Source of the DNA: an uncultured Ruminococcus sp.
Lineage (GTDB): Bacteria > Bacillota > Clostridia > Oscillospirales > Ruminococcaceae
DNA length: 64,000 nt
Direction of reading: 5' to 3'
NCBI RefSeq assembly: GCF_946415235.1
Contig: NZ_CAMKRR010000004.1
Span: 1-64,000, forward strand
Below the pieces are notes generated by a model that saw only the letters and a program-made list of their open reading frames with translations, searched no databases and was not told the DNA's origin. Below, piece after piece: positions 27,597 through 36,916 of this stretch. Made by a program: the position numbers and the translations under genes. How positions within the stretch are numbered: position 1 is the first letter of the stretch; the number at the start of each line of letters is the position of its first letter.

Positions 27597-28834
27597 TTGA
27601 GTTCACCCCTCAGTGATTCGGCACAATTTCTGCCCGCAAATATTCCCGACGACCATGCCCACTGCAGATTATAGCCGCCGCAGTCTCCGTCAATATCAAG
27701 TATCTCGCCGCAGAGGAATATGCCCCTTTCGCTCCTGAGCTGGAGCCGTTCATCGACACATTCGCCGCTGATGCCGCCGGAAGTGACCTGAGCATCCTTC
27801 CACGGAGCACTTCCGAGCACGTCGAAATCAAGGTTCTTTATGAGCAGTGCAAGCTGTCTCAGCTCCGTATCTTTCAGCGAGGCTATCTCGTCCGTAAGCG
27901 ACCTGCCCAATGAGCGCTTTGTAAGATAATGTGCAAGGCTTCGCGGGAAAAGTCCCGTAAGGAGCTCCTCAGTGGTATGACTTCCCCGCTGATACTGTAT
28001 AATGCGGAGATAGCCCACAAGCTGCTCGATGTCCATATCAGCCGCAAGGTCAAGGCGAAGAGTGAGCTTTCCGTCGTAATTCGACACGAGATGAGCCATA
28101 TTGAACACACATATTCCCGAAAGAGCGCTGTCCGTGAACTGTATCTCGCCCATTTCCTCTTTAAGGAGCCTTCCGCCCGAATAAGCCATAACTCTGCCCT
28201 TTGCACGTACTCCCTTAAGCCCCTTAAGAAGCTCGGGGCGAACTCTCAGCGGAGCTACCGCAGGACATATCTTTGTGGTATGGCAGCCCTTGCTGCGTAA
28301 AAGACGGATAACGCTGCCGTCAGTTCCGTACTGCGGAGCCGCATATCCTCCTGCCGCAACAATAACACGCTTGCAGGGAAATTTTTCTCCCGAAGCCGAC
28401 GATATCCTGAAGCAGTCCGAAGCGCTCTCAATAAAGTTGGCTTCAAAGCCGCAGCGCTCCGTAACTCCCAGCTCGGCTGCACGGAGCCTCAGAGCGGAAA
28501 GCACTGTGGAAGCAGCATTGCTCTTGGGATATACCCTGCCCTTTGAGTCGGCAGAGCATATTACGCCGAGACTTCCGAAAAACTCCTTTGCAGACGGAGT
28601 TGAGCTTATTATCCTCATGGCGTTTTTCACGCTGCCGTGGTAATGCTCCGAACTCATGTTGATATTGCTGAGGTTGCATCTGCCGTTGCCTGTTGCAAGC
28701 AGCTTCTTGCCGACTCTGTCAAGCTTTTCGAGAATCACCACTCTTGTCTGAGGCATAATGTTCTTTGCCTCCACAGCAGCAGCAAGTCCCGAAGCACCGC
28801 CGCCTATGACAGCGATATCCGTGATCCTGCCCAT
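27593..28834 (-). CDS. HI0933/BaiN-type flavoprotein
   Basis: 413 aa. The FAD loop AVIGGGASGLAAAVEA at residues 8-23, GNGRCNLSN and the C-terminal FLCGEILDIDGDCGGYNLQWAWSSG (residues about 372-396) identify the HI0933-like/YhiN/BaiN family. Members are annotated as aminoacetone oxidase family proteins, and BaiN is linked to bile-acid reduction; neither activity can be read from this sequence. It lies 6 bp after a metallophosphoesterase gene. Confidence 0.9.
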   Translation of the reverse strand: MGRITDIAVIGGGASGLAAAVEAKNIMPQTRVVILEKLDRVGKKLLATGNGRCNLSNINMSSEHYHGSVKNAMRIISSTPSAKEFFGSLGVICSADSKGRVYPKSNAASTVLSALRLRAAELGVTERCGFEANFIESASDCFRISSASGEKFPCKRVIVAAGGYAAPQYGTDGSVIRLLRSKGCHTTKICPAVAPLRVRPELLKGLKGVRAKGRVMAYSGGRLLKEEMGEIQFTDSALSGICVFNMAHLVSNYDGKLTLRLDLAADMDIEQLVGYLRIIQYQRGSHTTEELLTGLFPRSLAHYLTKRSLGRSLTDEIASLKDTELRQLALLIKNLDFDVLGSAPWKDAQVTSGGISGECVDERLQLRSERGIFLCGEILDIDGDCGGYNLQWAWSSGIFAGRNCAESLRGELK

Positions 28835-28840
28835 ATTTTT

Positions 28841-29719
28841 TCACCCCTTAGGTATAAGGTCAATGACTGCCGCCTCGGGACGGTTATTCAGGCGCACAGG
28901 TGCAGGATAAACGCCTACGCCCGATGTTATGAACATCTTTCCGCCGTCGTAGTCAAAAAAACCTTTGTCATATATTTCAAGCTCCTTGTGAAGAAGCTTT
29001 GGAAGCCATACCGCCTTTTCGGAACAGTAGATCGGTCCGAGACCGAAAGGAAGCTGTGCCATCTCGCCGTGAGTATCGGCGCAGAGCGTCAGGTCAGCTC
29101 CGAAATCCGCAAATTTTTCATAATTCGGGATATGTGCAAGGAGTATATTGAAGCTTTCATCGTCCAAAGCATACTCATTCCTCAGGTCGAAGGTCGGGCT
29201 GTAATAAACATTGTCGATGCCTATTACGCGAAGACTGTTCCCGTTTATATCCAGATACTCCTCATCATAGCTGAGCACCCTTGCTCCTGCCTTTTTCAGC
29301 TCGGCAACATATCTGTCATCATAGTCGTGTTCGCCTGTGACACAGTAAACGGGATAGCCTGCCGAAACCATATCCTTCGCAAGCTCTACGGGCTTCTGCA
29401 TAAGCTCCCATTCGCTGCCGCTGGTGTACATATCACCGAGCATGAATACGATATCGGGCTTTGCATTGTCGATAGTACTGAATATGGTCTTATTGCTTAT
29501 ACCGAGCTTTGTGGCGTGCTGATCGCTTATCACTGCAAGTCTTACCTTTGAAACGATCTTATCCGATGATATCGTTTCCACTGTAGTTTTCAGGGTGTAG
29601 TTATTGAACCACCACAGACCTGCAATAAGGACGAGCCACAGCCATTTTGCGGAGCTTTTCTTCTCTTTTTTTATATTTTTCGCGCTGTTGTCTGTATTTT
29701 TCTTTTTGCCTGATGCCAT
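28841..29719 (-). CDS. Membrane-anchored metallophosphoesterase-like protein
   Basis: 292 aa. A Lys/Asn-rich N-terminus and one hydrophobic helix (about residues 24-42) suggest anchoring with the domain outside the membrane. The calcineurin-type motifs are present but altered: SDQHA, GDMYTSG, GEHDYDD (normally GNHD) and ADTHGEM (normally GHTHGGQ). The Asn-to-Glu and His-to-Asp changes affect metal or phosphate ligands, so catalysis may differ from YkuE-type enzymes. Start shares one base with the mscS stop. Confidence 0.82.
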   Translation of the reverse strand: MASGKKKNTDNSAKNIKKEKKSSAKWLWLVLIAGLWWFNNYTLKTTVETISSDKIVSKVRLAVISDQHATKLGISNKTIFSTIDNAKPDIVFMLGDMYTSGSEWELMQKPVELAKDMVSAGYPVYCVTGEHDYDDRYVAELKKAGARVLSYDEEYLDINGNSLRVIGIDNVYYSPTFDLRNEYALDDESFNILLAHIPNYEKFADFGADLTLCADTHGEMAQLPFGLGPIYCSEKAVWLPKLLHKELEIYDKGFFDYDGGKMFITSGVGVYPAPVRLNNRPEAAVIDLIPKG

Positions 29720-30639
29720 TAGATCTTTTCCTTTACATGGATATCGAGCTGATCGTAAGGTATCTCGATACCGTTTTCATCGAACGCCGCCTTGACAGCT
29801 TCCGTCATATTGTAGCGTTCGGTTAGATAATCGCCGTTGTTCACCCATACGAACACATCTATCCCTATGGAGCTGTTGTTATGGGAGCTCATTCTTATTA
29901 TGGGCTCGGGAGCTTTCAGTATGAGCTTCTCGGCTGATATTATATCAAGGATGACCTTTCTCGCCTTTTCAAAATCAGCACTGTAGCTGATATTGAAGTT
30001 GAGGTCGATACGTCTTGCGGGAGTTTCAGTATAATTGATGATCTTCGCATCCGTGACCTTGCCGTTCGGCATAAACACGGTCTTGCCGTCGAATGTGGAT
30101 ATCTTGGTATAGAATATGCCGATATCCCTTACAGTTCCCACAGAACCGTCAAGCTCTATGATATCTCCCGTAGTGAACGGCTTTGTAAAGAGCAGTATAA
30201 ATCCGCCGCTGAGGTTTGAAAGGCAGCTCTGAAGCGCAAGGCTTATGGCAAGTCCCGCAGCACCGAGGATAGTGATTATGGACGACATGGGCACATTCAG
30301 CACCGACAGCGCCATTATAACGACTGCAATATAAAGTATTATCTTTATCAGCGACACAAGGAAGCTCTTTGCCGCACCGTTGACATTGGACTTTGATACA
30401 GCCTTGCCGACTATCTTCGCTATGAGCTTTGATATGAGGATGCCGATAATAAGTATCAGCAAAGCTATAACGATAAGAGGCAGAGCCTTTTTAAAATATT
30501 CAATACCGTCGGCAAGTATTCCCGAGGTCTTTTCCACGGATTCCTGTATGCTTCCCATCAGTTCACCCGTTGCTGTCTCGGCAGCGGGAGTTGACGATGC
30601 GGACGTAGTTGTTTCGGTTATCAGCTGAGTGGATGTCAA
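29719..30639 (-). CDS. mscS: Small-conductance mechanosensitive channel MscS
   Basis: 306 aa. Three membrane helices are seen (about residues 55-170), then the TM3 glycine/alanine-rich pore segment GAAGLAISLALQSCLSNLSGG and a beta-domain with PFTTGDIIELDGSVGTV. It opens under membrane tension during osmotic downshock. I place the start at TTG 30639, preceded by GGAGATGAT, because the frame upstream (to 30747) runs through the promoter. First gene of the long minus-strand run. Confidence 0.92.
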   Translation of the reverse strand: MTSTQLITETTTSASSTPAAETATGELMGSIQESVEKTSGILADGIEYFKKALPLIVIALLILIIGILISKLIAKIVGKAVSKSNVNGAAKSFLVSLIKIILYIAVVIMALSVLNVPMSSIITILGAAGLAISLALQSCLSNLSGGFILLFTKPFTTGDIIELDGSVGTVRDIGIFYTKISTFDGKTVFMPNGKVTDAKIINYTETPARRIDLNFNISYSADFEKARKVILDIISAEKLILKAPEPIIRMSSHNNSSIGIDVFVWVNNGDYLTERYNMTEAVKAAFDENGIEIPYDQLDIHVKEKI

Positions 30640-30706
30640 AATATCATCTCCGTGTGAAATGTTAATAAACCATACAAAAAACATTATAATATGTATACCT
30701 GTAATT

Positions 30707-30735
30707 ATTATAACAGATTTCGCAAAAAACGTCAA
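30707..30735 (-). promoter_or_regulatory. Strong sigma-A promoter before mscS
   Basis: On the minus strand TTGACG (30730-30735), 17 bp, TATAAT (30707-30712). This is the only strong promoter I can see ahead of the 22-kb minus-strand run ending at cbiC. Confidence 0.85.
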
Positions 30736-30751
30736 TATTATCTGCAATTAT

Positions 30752-30791
30752 TGTAAAAAAATCTGCACTTCATCCAAATGTTGAAGTGCAG
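30752..30791 (-). terminator. Intrinsic terminator after the sugar-nucleotide dehydratase gene
   Basis: Minus strand: CTGCACTTCA, 9-base loop, TGAAGTGCAG, then ATTTTTTTAC. A 10-bp perfect stem with a strong T run, placed 12 bp past the stop codon at 30804. Confidence 0.9.
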
Positions 30792-30803
30792 GTTTGTATG
30801 TTA

Positions 30804-32330
30804 TTATTTATCAGAGCCTTCAGTATTAAGTATCCTTCCGTTGAATTCAGCAGGAGTGATGAAGGTCGGTACCATCTCATGAAGCGCCTGTATAGCCACA
30901 TCTTCATCGTTGAGCTGAGCGGCATCGCGCAGCTTTTTAAGGCGTGAAGCAAAGTGATCCTCGTCGATATCTATCTGTTTTCCGATGAATATGAGCTTAT
31001 TCGAGGTCTTTTGCAGTCCCTCCTCCATCATGAGGAGCTCTTCCTTTATCTTCTCACCGGGTCGAAGTCCGGTGAAAACGATGGGAACGTCTTTATACGG
31101 CACCTTTCCATACATTCTGATAAGATTTTCCGCAAGAGTAACGATCTTGACGGGCTGTCCCATATCAAGGACAAATATCTCGCCGCCGTTTGCGATAGCA
31201 GCAGCTTCCATAACAAGGCTGACAGCCTCGGGGATAGTCATAAAGTAACGGATGATATCCTCATGAGTTACGGTAACGGGCTTGCCCTGCTCTATCTGTC
31301 TCTTGAATAGAGGTATTACCGAGCCGTTTGAGCCGAGAACATTTCCGAAACGTGTGGTAACGAATTCCGTTTTGCCTTCATGCTGCTGTGAAAGGTACTG
31401 AACTATCATCTCGCAGCAGCGCTTTGAAGCTCCCATTGCGTTTGTAGGATTTACAGCCTTATCTGTCGATATCATCACGAACTTCTGAACATCATGGAAC
31501 TGTGCAAGTGTAGCCACATTGAACGTTCCGATAACGTTGTTCTTTATAGCCTCCATAGGAGAGCTCTCCATGAGCGGAACGTGCTTATGGGCAGCAGCAT
31601 GGAAAACTATCTGAGGCTTGTATCTCTCGAATATCTGATTCATTCGGAAATAATCACGTACAGAAGCGATAAGGGTGACAAGATCAAGCTCACTGCCGTA
31701 CTCCATTACAAGCTCCTGCTGTATCTCATAGGCGTTATTTTCGTATATATCAACTATAATGATCCTTTTCGGACTGTATCTTGCAATCTGACGGACAAGC
31801 TCGGAGCCTATGCTTCCGCCTCCGCCCGTTACCATGCATATCTTGCCGCTGATGAACTCCCTGATGTCCTTATTGTCGAACTTTATGGGATTTCTTCCGA
31901 GGAGCTCCTCAACCTTTATATCCCTTACCTGTCCGAGAAGGGACGAAGAGTCATCAAGGATAAGATTTCCGATAAAGGGAACTATCTTGAGCGGCAGCTT
32001 TGTTTCATTGCATATATCTATTATCGCCTTGCGTTCATCCGAAGTAAGTGACGGGATAGCAAGTATAAGCTGTTCTATTTTATATTCATGGGCATATTTT
32101 ACGATCTCCTCCGATCTTCCGACAACCTTTACACCGAGTATCTCCTTGCCGAGCTTGGCAGGATCGTTGTCGATGATGCATACGGGATCGAACTGAGCTG
32201 AGTACTTATCATCTGTATACGGCGATCTCTGAGCATTGAATATCTCATTGAGCAGCATGGTTCCCGCTACACCGCCGCCGATTATCATGGTCCTTTTCGC
32301 GCAGCTTTCAATTTTGTTTTCCAATTCCAC
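30804..32330 (-). CDS. CapD/FlaA1-type UDP-sugar 4,6-dehydratase lacking the membrane domain
   Basis: 508 aa. An N-terminal Rossmann domain (MIIGGGVAGTMLLNEIF, residues 15-31) is followed by an extended short-chain dehydrogenase domain with the NAD loop TGGGGSIGSELV and the active-site stretch ISTDKAVNPTNAMGASKR, where Met replaces the usual Tyr as in WbpM/PglF-like enzymes. Relatives normally carry about four membrane helices ahead of this (600-650 aa); here they are absent. Likely makes a 4-keto-6-deoxy UDP-sugar for surface glycans. Co-transcribed with the kinase-like gene 36 bp upstream. Confidence 0.9.
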   Translation of the reverse strand: MELENKIESCAKRTMIIGGGVAGTMLLNEIFNAQRSPYTDDKYSAQFDPVCIIDNDPAKLGKEILGVKVVGRSEEIVKYAHEYKIEQLILAIPSLTSDERKAIIDICNETKLPLKIVPFIGNLILDDSSSLLGQVRDIKVEELLGRNPIKFDNKDIREFISGKICMVTGGGGSIGSELVRQIARYSPKRIIIVDIYENNAYEIQQELVMEYGSELDLVTLIASVRDYFRMNQIFERYKPQIVFHAAAHKHVPLMESSPMEAIKNNVIGTFNVATLAQFHDVQKFVMISTDKAVNPTNAMGASKRCCEMIVQYLSQQHEGKTEFVTTRFGNVLGSNGSVIPLFKRQIEQGKPVTVTHEDIIRYFMTIPEAVSLVMEAAAIANGGEIFVLDMGQPVKIVTLAENLIRMYGKVPYKDVPIVFTGLRPGEKIKEELLMMEEGLQKTSNKLIFIGKQIDIDEDHFASRLKKLRDAAQLNDEDVAIQALHEMVPTFITPAEFNGRILNTEGSDK

Positions 32331-32366
32331 AATAAACCTCCCGAATTCCGCTTCCGATGCGGAAAA

Positions 32367-32963
32367 TTACTTTGTGCAATCATTACGGATCTCCGAAATA
32401 TATTTTTTTATCATACGAAAGCACTCGTCAGCAGTACCGTTATTCTCAAATCTGACATCAATGCCCGCACCGGCAAGCCTTTCGTCGGAAAAGTCCTCGT
32501 TATCCGCTAAAAATCTGCGGCAGAGCTCGGCATATCTCGGTACGGTCTGTTTCTTTTCACGCTCTACTGCACGAAGGAAGCGTATATCGTCGCTGACCTC
32601 AACATACAGGGGCACGACAGCATCCTTTCCGCAGTATTCTCTCAAACGCAAAAACGACTCAACAGTACCTATCCCCGCACAGTCTCCCTTATCGAGCGAA
32701 ATGCTGTCGGCGGCGGTAAAATATGTCCAGTCGCCGTGGCAGGTATGGTATGTACGCGACTCTATGACCTTACCGCTTTCCTCCATCTCGCGAAAGCGTT
32801 CCGCATCAACAAAGTGGTACTCGACACCTTCCTGTTCATTGCTTCTCACAGGGCGGGTAGTATAAAGCACTATGGGCAGAAGGCCGAGCTCAGCAACTAT
32901 GCGGCTGTACATTGTATCCTTTCCCGAAGCACTTTTGCCGATGATATAAAAAATACGGTTCAT
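32367..32963 (-). CDS. Guanylate kinase-like protein
   Basis: 198 aa. The P-loop is IIGKSASGKDT (residues 6-16) and LYTTRPVRSNEQEGVEYHFV matches the GMP-binding region of guanylate kinases. The lid differs (no classic RLxxR pair obvious), so it may be a divergent nucleoside-monophosphate kinase rather than the essential Gmk. I start it at ATG 32963 (MNRIFYIIG); the frame is open to 33080 but crosses the promoter. Confidence 0.85.
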   Translation of the reverse strand: MNRIFYIIGKSASGKDTMYSRIVAELGLLPIVLYTTRPVRSNEQEGVEYHFVDAERFREMEESGKVIESRTYHTCHGDWTYFTAADSISLDKGDCAGIGTVESFLRLREYCGKDAVVPLYVEVSDDIRFLRAVEREKKQTVPRYAELCRRFLADNEDFSDERLAGAGIDVRFENNGTADECFRMIKKYISEIRNDCTK

Positions 32964-33014
32964 ATCAAAGCTCCACATATGAAATCTTTTTTGCAGATTA
33001 CTCCACAATAAGAC

Positions 33015-33043
33015 ATTATAGCACATCAGGGACAATAAATCAA
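33015..33043 (-). promoter_or_regulatory. Promoter of the kinase-like/dehydratase pair
   Basis: Minus strand TTGATT (33038-33043), 17 bp, TATAAT (33015-33020), about 50 bp before the start at 32963. Confidence 0.75.
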
Positions 33044-33057
33044 GGGCAAAACCCGTC

Positions 33058-33123
33058 AAATATTGCGGTTTTGAGACCAAGAAGCAAAGAAATGGTACAA
33101 TTTAACTAAATATTGCGGATTTG
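33058..33123. repeat. 16-bp direct repeat pair between divergent genes
   Basis: AAATATTGCGG followed by one variable base and TTTG occurs at 33058-33073 and again at 33108-33123, 50 bp apart start to start (about five helical turns). The pair lies upstream of the minus-strand promoter and about 95-200 bp before the cellulase promoter, so it could be a regulator site. No protein is known for it here. Confidence 0.55.
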
Positions 33124-33255
33124 GTTTTGAATACTGAGCAAAATGCCGTTTTAAAAGACGAATTTGTAAATTTTCTGCACCTGCACTTTACTTTACTTTC
33201 AAAAAGTATTAAAGTATATAATGAAAAAATTGCTGATCACAGGAGGATATTACAC

Positions 33256-35958
33256 ATGAGAAAGACAGCAGGACTCTCTGTCAGAGCAGCTTCTCTCACA
33301 GCTGCCATAGCGGTTGCAGCAGGAACTTGTCTGCCGTACATAGGTTATAACAGCACTCTTACAGCCTATGCGGGGCAGCAGCTCGGACAGACAGATTTTG
33401 AAAACGGGGCAGGACTCCCGTGGCATATCGTTGAATCCGCTCCGGGAGAAATGGATTTTGATATAAGCGGCGGAGTATATACAGTCACTATCGTAAATCC
33501 CGGCGGAGCTTCAAGAGGCGGAGAGGACCGCTGGGACTGCCAGTTCAGGCACAGAGGACTGAAAATAGTATCGGGACACAAATACAAGGTCTCATACGAG
33601 ATAACTCCCTCCGAAAGCGGAAAATACTACACAAAAATAGGCAACCTCGACGGAGATGTGGAGATATGGCACAACATGATGGCTGACGGCGGTCCCGATT
33701 TCAACGGCACATGGGACTGCATACAGATAAACAAGGACGAAACAAAAAAGGTAGAGCTCACATTTACCGCAGACAAGTCCCTCGATGTCGCCGAATGGGC
33801 ATTCCATCTCGGCGGCAGCGGTCAGTATACCAACGGTGACTGCTTCCCTGTCGGCACAAAGATAAAGTTTGACAATATGTCCCTTATCGACCTGACAAGC
33901 GACGAAAACGACTATCCCGAAGCCGAAAAGTACGAAAGAGCCAAAATAATGACCAATCAGGTCTGTTATTTCCCGAAGAGAGCCAAAAAAGCTACTCTTC
34001 TCAGCGACTCCGACAAGGCTGTGAAGTTCGAGGTAGTTGACGGCAAGGGCAAGACCGTCTACGAGGGAAAGAGCACTCCTTTCGGAGAGGATAAGGACTC
34101 GGGCGATAAGGTACACGTTATCGACTTCACAGAGCTGAAAAGCGAGGGCACCTTCCACATTGAAGCAGAGGACGGCTCTGAAAGCCGTGATTTCGCAATA
34201 TGCGGTTCTCAGCCCTACTCATTCATGCTTTATGACGCGCTGAACTACTTCTACCAGAACCGCAGCGGCATAGAGATCGAAAGCGAATATATTTCCTCGG
34301 GTGACACGGAATCTCTCGCCCGTGCGGCAGGTCATCCTAAGGATATGGCTGAAATAGAGCAGACATGGGGCTACAAGGGCAGCAGCGGCTCTATCGACGT
34401 TACGGGCGGCTGGTACGACGCAGGCGACCACGGAAAATACGTGGTGAACGGCGGCTTTTCACTGTGGCTCATGCAGAATCAGTACGAAACAGCCGTGAAG
34501 TACGGCTTTGAAAAAGCCTATGCCGACGGCACTATGCTGATCCCCGAAAACTCCAACGGTGTCCCCGACCTCCTTGACGAGGCAAGATGGGAAATGGAAT
34601 GGATGCTGAAAATGATAGTTGACAGCGGCGAATACAAGGGCATGGCATATCACAAGGCTCACGACGAAAAGTGGACCGCCCTCGGCATCGCTCCTGCCGA
34701 TGACGATATGAAGCGTATCGTGAAGCCGCCAACGACCGCGGCTACACTCAACCTCGCAGCCTGCGCTGCTCAGGCAAGCAGACTGTGGAAGGATATCGAC
34801 AGCGATTTCGCCGACGAGTGCCTCGAAGCTGCCGAAAACGCCTTTGAGGCAGCAAAGAAGCACCCGAAAATGTTTGCTCCCCTTGACGAATCTGTAGGCG
34901 GAGGAGCTTACGGCGACAACGATGTTACCGATGAATTCTGCTGGGCAGCCATCGAGCTCTTCATCACAACAGGCAACGAGGACTACTTCGACGAAGCAGC
35001 CGAAAACAGGTTTTATCTTGACGTTCCGCTGACGCTGGGCGGCGGCGAGAGCGTTGACACGGCAGGCAGCTTCGACTGGGGAAATACAGGCGCTCTTGCA
35101 ACTTTCAGCGCTGCCCTAAATCCCGACTGCTTTGACAAGACAGATAATGAGATCGTACATGAAGCTATCATTGCAGCTGCCGACCACTTCATGTCAATGG
35201 AAAAGGAACAGGGCTACGGTCTCCCTTACGGTCAGAGCACTCTCAGCTACAATGACAGCGACAAGGGCTATATATGGGGCTCAAATTCATTCGTTGCCGA
35301 TAATTCAATAGTAATGGCATACGCTTATCTCCTCACGGAAGAGGATCAGTACCTCGACGGAGCTATAGGCGGTATGGACTATATCCTCGGCAGGAACGCC
35401 ATGGACTACTCATATGTCACAGGCTACGGCACTCATGCCATAGAATATCCCCACCACCGCTTCTGGGCACAGCAGATCGACGCCTCCTTCCCGAAAGCTC
35501 CAAACGGAGTAATGTGCGGCGGTCCGAATTCGGGTATGCAGGATCCCTGGGTACAGGGATCGGGCTGGAAAAAGGGCGAGATCGCTCCGCAGAAGTGCTA
35601 CCTTGACAATATCGAAGCATGGTCAGTAAACGAGTGTACCATCAACTGGAACGCCTCCCTTGCATGGCTCGCAGGCTTTACGGCTCAGGAAGCTACCGAC
35701 GACGGAATAAAAATAACAAAGCACTCAAACGGAAAGAAAACAGAAACTACCGAAGAGGAATCTAAAACAAAGAAATCCTCGGACAATGACGAAAAAGCCA
35801 CTTCCAAGGCTTCAAAGCCGAAGAATGACGACAGCGAAAAGAGCGGAAGCTCCGACGGCATAGCAAAGACCGCTCTTATTTCGGGAGCTGTGGTAATATG
35901 CCTTATCTCGCTGGAGCTCTTCATCTACAAAATGTTCAAGCTGAAGAAAAAGCAGTGA
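33256..35958 (+). CDS. Secreted, membrane-anchored family 9 cellulase with CBM4-like module
   Basis: 900 aa endoglucanase/cellulase. Order: signal peptide (cleavage probably after TAYA, residue 39), CBM4-like carbohydrate-binding module (about 41-215), immunoglobulin-like CelD_N domain (about 228-315), GH9 catalytic domain (about 320-815), Lys/Ser/Glu-rich linker, then one membrane helix (872-894) and a basic tail. The catalytic DAGD is residues 388-391 and the proton donor is Glu793 in VNECTINWN. No dockerin and no LPXTG signal, so it should stay on the cell membrane. AGGAGGA sits nine bases before the ATG; TATAAT at 33217-33222 is a likely -10. The open frame upstream to 33121 is not coding. 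Confidence 0.95.
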   Translation: MRKTAGLSVRAASLTAAIAVAAGTCLPYIGYNSTLTAYAGQQLGQTDFENGAGLPWHIVESAPGEMDFDISGGVYTVTIVNPGGASRGGEDRWDCQFRHRGLKIVSGHKYKVSYEITPSESGKYYTKIGNLDGDVEIWHNMMADGGPDFNGTWDCIQINKDETKKVELTFTADKSLDVAEWAFHLGGSGQYTNGDCFPVGTKIKFDNMSLIDLTSDENDYPEAEKYERAKIMTNQVCYFPKRAKKATLLSDSDKAVKFEVVDGKGKTVYEGKSTPFGEDKDSGDKVHVIDFTELKSEGTFHIEAEDGSESRDFAICGSQPYSFMLYDALNYFYQNRSGIEIESEYISSGDTESLARAAGHPKDMAEIEQTWGYKGSSGSIDVTGGWYDAGDHGKYVVNGGFSLWLMQNQYETAVKYGFEKAYADGTMLIPENSNGVPDLLDEARWEMEWMLKMIVDSGEYKGMAYHKAHDEKWTALGIAPADDDMKRIVKPPTTAATLNLAACAAQASRLWKDIDSDFADECLEAAENAFEAAKKHPKMFAPLDESVGGGAYGDNDVTDEFCWAAIELFITTGNEDYFDEAAENRFYLDVPLTLGGGESVDTAGSFDWGNTGALATFSAALNPDCFDKTDNEIVHEAIIAAADHFMSMEKEQGYGLPYGQSTLSYNDSDKGYIWGSNSFVADNSIVMAYAYLLTEEDQYLDGAIGGMDYILGRNAMDYSYVTGYGTHAIEYPHHRFWAQQIDASFPKAPNGVMCGGPNSGMQDPWVQGSGWKKGEIAPQKCYLDNIEAWSVNECTINWNASLAWLAGFTAQEATDDGIKITKHSNGKKTETTEEESKTKKSSDNDEKATSKASKPKNDDSEKSGSSDGIAKTALISGAVVICLISLELFIYKMFKLKKKQ

Positions 35959-35962
35959 TCTC

Positions 35963-35991
35963 ATTCCCCTCTGAAAAGAGGGGAATTTTCA
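35963..35991 (+). terminator. Intrinsic terminator of the cellulase gene
   Basis: ATTCCCCTCT-GAAA-AGAGGGGAAT: a 10-bp perfect stem capped by a GAAA tetraloop, followed by TTTCATTTTCTTTT. Confidence 0.92.
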
Positions 35992-36023
35992 TTTTCTTTT
36001 CACATTGGCGGGCACGCTCGGGC

Positions 36024-36052
36024 TTGACTTTTTCCGACATTTATAGTATAAT
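36024..36052 (+). promoter_or_regulatory. Sigma-A promoter of the Gly/Ser-repeat protein
   Basis: TTGACT (36024-36029), 17 bp, TATAAT (36047-36052), 35 bp before the start codon. Confidence 0.85.
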
Positions 36053-36086
36053 AAAAACATCTATGGTACAGGAGTGTGTTAATTAA

Positions 36087-36915
<829 letters not shown>

Positions 36916-36916
36916 A

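Noticed and set aside
28637..29551. A 304-codon open frame on the plus strand
   Set aside because: Antisense to the metallophosphoesterase and HI0933-type genes; no promoter or ribosome site.
33121..33255. Upstream extension of the cellulase frame
   Set aside because: It covers the promoter region; the signal peptide begins at 33256 after a strong AGGAGGA site.
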